A program made the translations under genes and the position numbers. Positions 1 to 5,283 of a stretch of DNA of 7,294 nt are shown here, one piece after another (the first letter of the stretch is position 1; every line of letters begins with the position of its first letter). A model generated the notes under the pieces. That model was given only the letters and a program-made list of their open reading frames with translations. It did not search any database and was not told the origin of the DNA. The DNA comes from JBBIII01 sp037446575. GTDB taxonomy: Bacteria; Bacteroidota; Ignavibacteria; UBA10030. The stretch lies in assembly GCA_037446575.1 (NCBI GenBank), contig JBBIII010000159.1, positions 1-7,294 on the forward strand. Reading direction: 5' to 3'.

Positions 1-104
1 CGGCATGTCCATCCGGAGCTATCAGACAAAATATGTTTGAAGACGAAATGATCTTGAGCGAAATAAAAGGTTTATTAGAAATTGAACATTTATATTCTCT
101 ATAA
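1..104 (+). CDS. HdrA-like protein, C-terminal end only (5' part lies outside the window)
   Basis: Reading from base 3, an open frame runs to a TAA at 102-104. It encodes the end of a C-terminal ferredoxin domain: the last Cys-Pro of a [4Fe-4S] motif (ACPSGAI), then RQNMFEDEMILSEIKGLL and a short tail ending HLYSL. By eye, 19 of 25 residues match the end of the complete HdrA at the other side of this window (TCPSGSI, KQNLFEDEEILSEIKGIL), and only the last ten or so residues diverge. I therefore read it as a second HdrA paralogue. The fragment is too short to exclude another HdrA-type protein, such as a QmoB-like or fused form. No terminator-like hairpin follows its stop, so transcription could run on into etfB. 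Sure of the frame; fairly sure of the family. Confidence 0.75.
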   Translation, partial: ACPSGAIRQNMFEDEMILSEIKGLLEIEHLYSL

Positions 105-245
105 TTTTATAAAAATCGGGAAAACAATATTTTAAAAGATGAATTTTAAGCATTAATCCTTGCATAGAAAAACTGGATAAGAAAAGCTTTCAAATAGTTT
201 CTCCTTTGTAAATATTAAAAAATTTAATAAGAAAGGATTGCTATA
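105..245. other. AT-rich intergenic gap upstream of etfB
   Basis: This 141-base stretch is the only real gap in the window and is strongly A/T rich. I see no gene in it, only a five-codon ATG frame at 139. There is no GC-rich hairpin followed by T's that would end the upstream gene, and no convincing -35/-10 pair: TTGCAT at 160-165 lacks a good -10 hexamer at the usual spacing. It is long enough to hold a promoter or operator for the etf-hdr operon, but none can be called from sequence. The end of the gap (232-237, AAAGGA) is the etfB ribosome binding site. Confidence 0.6.
232..237 (+). promoter_or_regulatory. Ribosome binding site of etfB
   Basis: AAAGGA lies eight bases before the ATG at 246, the normal Shine-Dalgarno distance. 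It supports that start, which also gives the usual short EtfB N-terminus (MNVISILKQVPD). Confidence 0.7.
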
Positions 246-1040
246 ATGAATGTAATCTCTATCTTAAAGCAGGTTCCTGATTTAGTAGAAGAACTTGAAC
301 TAAACGAAACCGCTACGGGTCTCAATCGCGAATGGATTAAATATATTCTTAATGAATATGATGATCATGCTCTTGAGCAAGCTTTGTTGCTCAAAGAACA
401 ATATGGAGGCAATGTAAAAGCAATTGGGCTTGCTATGGGCGGAATTGAAGAAAGTCTGTTCAATGCCGCCGCCAAAGGCGCCGATGAGATGTTAATTCTA
501 AAAGGCAACCATCCAGACGAATTAGATACTTACACATCATCTCGAATATTTAAACAGGTAATTTCTCAATATTCTTTCGATCTAATTTTAACAGGTGTGC
601 AAACTATAGACGACCGCGATGGTTCTCTCGGTCCTATGCTGGCGGGATTATTTGATCTGCCTTATGTCGGTGTAGTGCATGGCGTTCGTCTATCAGAAGA
701 TAAAAAGAGTGTAATTGTTGGAAAAGAATACCCTGGCGGACTTATTGCTGAAATTAGTGTATCACTTCCGGCTGTATTAGGCATACAAGCTTCAACCAAA
801 CCGCCGCGCTATGTGCCTATTGCAAAAATTCGACAAGCACAAAAGACAGCTAAAATTAATGAGATAGAGGTCAGCGAAATTGTTAATTCGATTTTGCAAA
901 ATTCAAATCGTTCTACAATCAAAATTAAGAAGATGTCAAAACCAGAGCCGACCACAAAAGCGGAAATTCTTGAAGGCAGCATAGAAGAAATTTCTGAAAA
1001 ACTTGTTTCGCTATTTGTGGAGAAAGGAATATTGAGGTGA
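246..1040 (+). CDS. etfB: Electron transfer flavoprotein, beta subunit (EtfB/FixA family)
   Basis: Small subunit of the soluble heterodimeric flavoprotein that takes electrons from acyl-CoA dehydrogenases or similar donors. At 264 residues it has the family's normal length. Family features in order are the opening ISILKQVPD (4-12), the helix YDDHALEQALLLKE (38-51), the nucleotide-binding fold with LTGVQTIDDRDGSLGP (115-130) and LAGLFDLPYV, then the signature region VGKEYPGGLIAEISVSLPAV (158-177) and the TKPPRY segment (184-189) that contacts EtfA. The C-terminal arm (about 195-264) wraps the alpha subunit in known ETFs. etfA follows after three bases, with its ribosome binding site overlapping this stop, so the two are translationally coupled. 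The downstream HdrD-type membrane protein suggests an ETF that serves a quinone-linked oxidoreductase. Whether it also bifurcates with NADH cannot be decided by eye. Confidence 0.95.
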   Translation: MNVISILKQVPDLVEELELNETATGLNREWIKYILNEYDDHALEQALLLKEQYGGNVKAIGLAMGGIEESLFNAAAKGADEMLILKGNHPDELDTYTSSRIFKQVISQYSFDLILTGVQTIDDRDGSLGPMLAGLFDLPYVGVVHGVRLSEDKKSVIVGKEYPGGLIAEISVSLPAVLGIQASTKPPRYVPIAKIRQAQKTAKINEIEVSEIVNSILQNSNRSTIKIKKMSKPEPTTKAEILEGSIEEISEKLVSLFVEKGILR

Positions 1041-1043
1041 GTT

Positions 1044-2021
1044 ATGGCAAAGACCATTTTAGTATTGGCTGAACATCTGAAAGGAAAGCTAACCGATGTA
1101 ACATTTGAAATGTTGGGCAAAGCTTATGAAATTTCTCAACAAACTGATTCAAAGGTTATTGCTTTACTCTATGGAAATGAAATCGAAAATTTGACTCAAC
1201 AATTAAATCCAGCGGATGAAGTTTTATATTTTGAGCATGAGTTATTAACAGAATTTATACCCGAGACCTATGCTAATCTGACTATCCAGCAAATCAATCA
1301 GCAAAATCCTTGGTTGATTTTGATTTCGGCATCATCTATTGGTCTTGATGTATCCTCCATAATCTCAGCCAAGTTTAATATGCCGCTTATCTCTTCCTGC
1401 AAAGAATTACATTTGGAGAATGATAAACTTATAATTACAAGTCAGCTTCTTGGCGGAAAGATGTTGCTTGAAAGTGAACTTTCTGGTGGTCAGGCGATTG
1501 TATCTGTTTTACCCGGCGCATTTCGCGCTGAAAGCGCTAAGAGTAACAAAACTATCGCAATAAATAAATTGCCGTTTACAGTTGCTATCGATAGTATTCA
1601 CACAAAATTTGAAAGATTCATTGAACCCGAGACAGGTGATGTTGATATAACGCAAGTCCCGGTTCTTATTTCAGTCGGTCGCGGCATTCAGAACCAAGAT
1701 AATATTTCTCTGGCGCAGGAGCTTGCAGATGTCATCGGTGGAGCTGTATCGGCATCGCGCCCCGTTGTGGATCAAGGTTGGTTGCCTGCCACACGGCAAG
1801 TCGGACGTTCAGGTATGACTGTAAAACCAAAACTATATCTTGCATTAGGACTTAGCGGTGCGCCGGAACATGTAGAAGGTATGAAAGATTCCGAATTGAT
1901 AGTTGCGATAAACACAGATCCAAAAGCTCCAATTTTTAACATTGCACACTATGGTGCAAATATTGACGCTTTAGAACTTTTACCTCTTCTTAAAGAAACA
2001 ATCGAAAAAGGAAAGGGATAA
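1044..2021 (+). CDS. etfA: Electron transfer flavoprotein, alpha subunit (EtfA/FixB family)
   Basis: Large, FAD-binding subunit of the ETF made with the preceding gene; 325 residues is the usual length. The N-terminal domain (about 1-185) begins AKTILVLAEH and forms the interface with EtfB. The C-terminal FAD domain (about 200-325) shows the family signatures: VGRGIQ (211-216), SASRPVVDQGWLP (236-248), QVGRSGMTVKPKLYLALGLSGAPEH (252-276; flavin isoalloxazine and ribityl contacts) and VAINTDPKAPIFNIAHYG (287-304), where the AINxDxxAPIF segment holds the adenine side. There is no N-terminal [4Fe-4S] ferredoxin insert, unlike some clostridial bifurcating EtfA proteins. Start chosen at the ATG preceded by GAGGTGA, which overlaps the etfB stop. 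The next gene starts three bases after this stop. Electrons presumably pass from here to the membrane protein encoded next (inference from gene order). Confidence 0.95.
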   Translation: MAKTILVLAEHLKGKLTDVTFEMLGKAYEISQQTDSKVIALLYGNEIENLTQQLNPADEVLYFEHELLTEFIPETYANLTIQQINQQNPWLILISASSIGLDVSSIISAKFNMPLISSCKELHLENDKLIITSQLLGGKMLLESELSGGQAIVSVLPGAFRAESAKSNKTIAINKLPFTVAIDSIHTKFERFIEPETGDVDITQVPVLISVGRGIQNQDNISLAQELADVIGGAVSASRPVVDQGWLPATRQVGRSGMTVKPKLYLALGLSGAPEHVEGMKDSELIVAINTDPKAPIFNIAHYGANIDALELLPLLKETIEKGKG

Positions 2022-2024
2022 AAT

Positions 2025-4055
2025 ATGGAATATCAATTACCTGCGCGTCCCACTTTTTGGAATGTTCCGCATATTTTGGAAATTGCTCAGTATATTTTTG
2101 GTCTAATTGCAGTTTTCATTCTCTTGTACGGCATTATTAGATACATTCGCAGATGGCGTTCTGGTAGACCTGAAATATTTGATTTAACATGGAGACAACG
2201 TATTCAAGCGCTATTCAAGTATGGATTCTTACAAGCCCGTCTTTCTACTGAAATACGCGCATTAATAATGCACTTGAGTATTTTTTGGGGAATGGTCTTT
2301 TTGGCAATCGGCACTGCATTAGCAACAATTGATTGGGATGTAACATATTTAATTTTCGACTTTCAATTCCTAAGGGGAAATTTCTATTTATGGTACGAGT
2401 TATTTTTAGATATTGCCGGCTTAGCGCTAATTAGCGGTTTATTTATTGCCATTTACCGTCGATACATACTTAATCTAGAACGATTAAAAACAATTTTAAT
2501 ACCAACTTTCCCTTTAGATTCGTTTTATTTAATCGCAATGCTTTTAGTAATTGCAATAACAGGATTTATCGTGGAAGGGCTAAGACTTGCTGTAAATGAT
2601 GTATCCTGGGAAATATCGGCAAAATGGGCTTTTGCAGGTTACGGGCTTTCAAAATTGTTCCGTTCAATTCCAGACGAGACAATAAAATTGTTGCATATAA
2701 TTTTCTGGTCGGTGCATGCATTTGCCGCATTTGTTTTTATTGCAAGCATTCCTTTCTCTAAAGCTTTTCATATGATTGCTTCCGGTGTAAGCATTGCGTT
2801 GCGCAAGTTTGACAATCCAGGATATCTTACACAGAATGGCGGCGGTGTTAGATTTATGTCAGACTTTACATGGCGTCAGATTGTACAATTCGATGGATGC
2901 ACTTGGTGCGGGCGATGCCAAGATGTATGTCCTGCATATAAAAGCGGCCAATCACTCTCGCCTAAAAATTTAATTTTAAAGCTCCATAAACAACATACTA
3001 TTGTTTGTAAAGAGAATGGCAAAAATTCGGAAAGCAAAGTTGAAATTCCATCACTGCATGGACTGGTAATAACTGCTGATGAATTATGGTCATGCACAAC
3101 CTGTATCGCTTGCGAAACTGTTTGCCCTGTTTTTATAGAACAACCTCGCGCTATTGTTGACTTACGTCGACATTTAGTAAGCGAAGGTGAGATTGACAAA
3201 GGTGTTCAGGATGCATTGATGAACTTACAGCGTTATGGGAACTCAGTTGGTCAGTCTGATAGGAATCGAGCGCGATGGACCCAAAACCTTCCATTTAAAA
3301 TTAAGGACGCTCGCAAAGAACCGGTCGAATACCTTTGGTTTGTGGGTGATTATGCGTCGTATGATTTACGAATTCAAGAAATTACAAAAACGATGGCAAA
3401 TTTGTTTAATTCCGCTGGAATTGATTTTGGAATTCTCTATGAGAGCGAAAGAAATTCCGGTAATGATGTGCGCCGTTTAGGAGAAGAGGGACTGTTTGAA
3501 ATGCTTGTAGAAAAAAATATTGCTGTTCTGCAAAAAATAAAATTTGATCAAATAGTAACAACAGATCCGCATACATTCAACACACTTAGAAATGAATATC
3601 CAAAGTACGGAGCATCATTCAAAGTTTTACATTATACACAATTGCTTCATAAACTAATAAAGGACGGAAAACTTATTGTAAAAAATAACAGTCATAACAA
3701 AATAACTTATCACGATCCATGTTATTTAGGTCGTTATAACGATGTTTATGAAGAACCGCGTGAAATATTAAGGTCTGTTTGTGAAGAGTTTATTGAAATG
3801 CCTCGAAATCGAAAATATAGTCACTGTTGTGGTGCCGGCGGAGGAAGAATTTGGATGGAAGACAAACCAGGTATACAAGAACGTCCATCTGAAAGCAGAG
3901 TACGCGAAGCCGTTTCGCTTGCAGGTGTAGAAATTCTTTCTGCTTCGTGTCCTAAAGATATAATTATGTTTCAAGATGCAGTGAAAACAACAAAAAATGA
4001 TGAAAAAATTATTGTAAAAGATATTGCAGAATTAGTATGGGAATCTATTCACTAA
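2025..4055 (+). CDS. Membrane-bound HdrD-type Fe-S oxidoreductase with NarI-like domain, probable Etf:quinone oxidoreductase (EMO-like)
   Basis: 676 residues in three parts. (1) About 15-250 has five hydrophobic segments (near 17-40, 78-100, 120-143, 166-188, 222-245), like the NarI/DsrM cytochrome b subunits. Candidate heme ligands are H83, H224, H231 and H249; the 18-residue spacing H231-H249 matches the H187/H205 pair of NarI. (2) Two [4Fe-4S] motifs at C292/C295/C298/C302 and C357/C360/C363/C367. (3) Two CCG-type domains, about 435-545 and 558-655. The second keeps C566, C601-C602 and C642 but has D645 where the final Cys of CxxC is expected. The first has lost all its ligands (D442, N477, D514, T517). 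Its place three bases after etfA fits EMO proteins, which carry electrons between ETF and (mena)quinone, probably with the Fe-S part in the cytoplasm. Alternatives are DsrMK- or HmcF-like relatives. The fold is clear; the exact reaction is inferred. Confidence 0.85.
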   Translation: MEYQLPARPTFWNVPHILEIAQYIFGLIAVFILLYGIIRYIRRWRSGRPEIFDLTWRQRIQALFKYGFLQARLSTEIRALIMHLSIFWGMVFLAIGTALATIDWDVTYLIFDFQFLRGNFYLWYELFLDIAGLALISGLFIAIYRRYILNLERLKTILIPTFPLDSFYLIAMLLVIAITGFIVEGLRLAVNDVSWEISAKWAFAGYGLSKLFRSIPDETIKLLHIIFWSVHAFAAFVFIASIPFSKAFHMIASGVSIALRKFDNPGYLTQNGGGVRFMSDFTWRQIVQFDGCTWCGRCQDVCPAYKSGQSLSPKNLILKLHKQHTIVCKENGKNSESKVEIPSLHGLVITADELWSCTTCIACETVCPVFIEQPRAIVDLRRHLVSEGEIDKGVQDALMNLQRYGNSVGQSDRNRARWTQNLPFKIKDARKEPVEYLWFVGDYASYDLRIQEITKTMANLFNSAGIDFGILYESERNSGNDVRRLGEEGLFEMLVEKNIAVLQKIKFDQIVTTDPHTFNTLRNEYPKYGASFKVLHYTQLLHKLIKDGKLIVKNNSHNKITYHDPCYLGRYNDVYEEPREILRSVCEEFIEMPRNRKYSHCCGAGGGRIWMEDKPGIQERPSESRVREAVSLAGVEILSASCPKDIIMFQDAVKTTKNDEKIIVKDIAELVWESIH

Positions 4056-4073
4056 TCCTGAAAGGAGCTTCAC

Positions 4074-5279
4074 ATGACACTTGGAAGCCAACAAGTTGTT
4101 GAATCATTATGGGGCGTTACACTTGACGATCTTCCTGTAACTGAAGAAGGACGCCGCATTCTTTCTTGTATTCAATGCGGAACGTGTGTGGGAACCTGCC
4201 CTTATAGTGAGTATATGCAATTTCCTCCGCGCCGAATTATCAGAGCTTTACATGACGGATTGCTTGAAGAGGTTTTTCTTTCGGATAGTATGCTCAAGTG
4301 TGTAAGTTGTTATGCTTGCATGACTAAATGTCCACGCGGAATCAAGCTTACTGAAATTCTTTTACCTCTAGTCAAAGAGCAAACTGTAATGAAGCTTCCT
4401 CAAATGCCTATAGAACTGCAGAAAGCATTAGAAAATACATATCGCTATGGAAATCCGCAAGGCGAGTCGGGACGTAAACGCGCCGCATGGACAAAAACAG
4501 CCAATGTGCCTGTGCGTATTTTTGCTGAAGATTCCCGTCCGGCTGATATCCTATGGTATGTCGAATCTGATCTTGCATATCATCCGCGTGGTCAGGAAAT
4601 TGCTCGAGCTACAGCTTACGTTTTCAACAAATTAGAAATTGATTTTGCAATATTAGGACACGAAGAGAAAAGCGCCGGCGATTGCGGTAGACTGCCTTGG
4701 GAAAAAGGTTTGTCTGAAGTGCTTATCGAATATAACATGGCAATTCTAAAAAAATATAAATTTAATAAAATAGTAACCTCCGATCCCCACGCACTTGACG
4801 CTTTCCGATTTCGATACACGATTTTTGGTTTTGACTATCCCATTACTCATACAGTGCCTTATGTATTCGATCATTTATCAAAACTGAAATCCATGCTCAA
4901 GAAATTAGATTACAAAATCACTTATCATGATTCGTGTTGTCTTGGACGGCACAATAATTTCTATGATGAACCACGAGCGCTATTGAATGCGATACCGGGG
5001 ATCAAACTTGTGGAGATGATTCACAATCGTGTCAACTCTATATGCTGTGGTGGTGGAGGCGGCGGTATGTGGTTGGATGCGTATTATAAATCTAAAAACA
5101 TGGAGCGGCTTTCCGATATTCGAGTAAAAGAAGCAATTAATACTGGCGCTGATGTGCTCGCTATTGCGTGTCCCTATGAAGTGTCTCGTTTTGAAGATTC
5201 TGTAAAAGTACTTGGTTATGAAGGAAAAATTAAGGTGCGCGATATTACGGAACTTCTATCAGAATCGATTGGAGGATAA
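4074..5279 (+). CDS. Soluble HdrC-HdrB fusion (heterodisulfide reductase-like Fe-S protein)
   Basis: 401 residues with no membrane segment. The N-terminal third is HdrC-like, with two [4Fe-4S] motifs (C32/C35/C38/C42 and C76/C79/C82/C86) separated by the typical PPRRIIRALHDG helix. The rest is HdrB-like with two CCG domains. The second (about 280-380) has HDSCCLGR (C288), CCG at 324-326 and C366, then E369 in place of the last Cys. The first (about 158-265) has S164, S200, D237 and A240 where cysteines are expected; a lone C204 is not at a ligand position. It is a paralogue of the C-terminal half of the preceding membrane protein: RYGNPQGESGRKRAAW here matches RYGNSVGQSDRNRARW there. Strong AAAGGAG site before the ATG. 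With hdrA directly downstream it probably forms a soluble HdrABC-like complex. The electron acceptor is unknown, and a true CoM-CoB heterodisulfide activity is not implied. Confidence 0.85.
   Translation: MTLGSQQVVESLWGVTLDDLPVTEEGRRILSCIQCGTCVGTCPYSEYMQFPPRRIIRALHDGLLEEVFLSDSMLKCVSCYACMTKCPRGIKLTEILLPLVKEQTVMKLPQMPIELQKALENTYRYGNPQGESGRKRAAWTKTANVPVRIFAEDSRPADILWYVESDLAYHPRGQEIARATAYVFNKLEIDFAILGHEEKSAGDCGRLPWEKGLSEVLIEYNMAILKKYKFNKIVTSDPHALDAFRFRYTIFGFDYPITHTVPYVFDHLSKLKSMLKKLDYKITYHDSCCLGRHNNFYDEPRALLNAIPGIKLVEMIHNRVNSICCGGGGGGMWLDAYYKSKNMERLSDIRVKEAINTGADVLAIACPYEVSRFEDSVKVLGYEGKIKVRDITELLSESIGG
5271..5275 (+). promoter_or_regulatory. Ribosome binding site that fixes the hdrA start
   Basis: GGAGG sits eight bases before the ATG at 5284 and just before the stop of the upstream gene. 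The open frame extends back to an ATG at 5212, but that start would overlap the upstream gene by 68 bases, lacks a site of this quality and would add 24 residues with no HdrA likeness. Confidence 0.75.
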
Positions 5280-5283
5280 TCCT

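Noticed and set aside
131..150. Short TTAAAA/TTTTAA inverted repeat in the intergenic gap
   Set aside because: It is only six A/T pairs with no T-run positioned as a terminator. Such repeats arise readily in AT-rich sequence.
160..190. TTGCAT as a -35 promoter box for the operon
   Set aside because: No acceptable -10 hexamer lies 16-18 bases downstream, and no Bacteroidota-type TAnnTTTG box is convincing either.
2876..3199. Minus-strand open frame of about 107 codons opposite the Fe-S motifs (and similar minus-strand frames at 809-1120, 3768-3974, 4616-4819 and 6040-6315)
   Set aside because: Each lies opposite a strongly conserved coding region, gives low-complexity or Ser/Phe-rich products and shows no family features. 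They are shadows of the real genes.
3339..3600. Loss of CCG cysteines as a sequencing or frameshift artefact
   Set aside because: The surrounding domain stays in frame and conserved, several separate codons would all have to be wrong, and the neighbouring gene shows the same columns changed.
5212..5283. Longer hdrA form starting at the ATG at 5212
   Set aside because: It would overlap the upstream gene by 68 bases, lacks a comparable ribosome binding site, and its 24 extra residues do not resemble an HdrA N-terminus. The ATG at 5284 has GGAGG at the correct distance.
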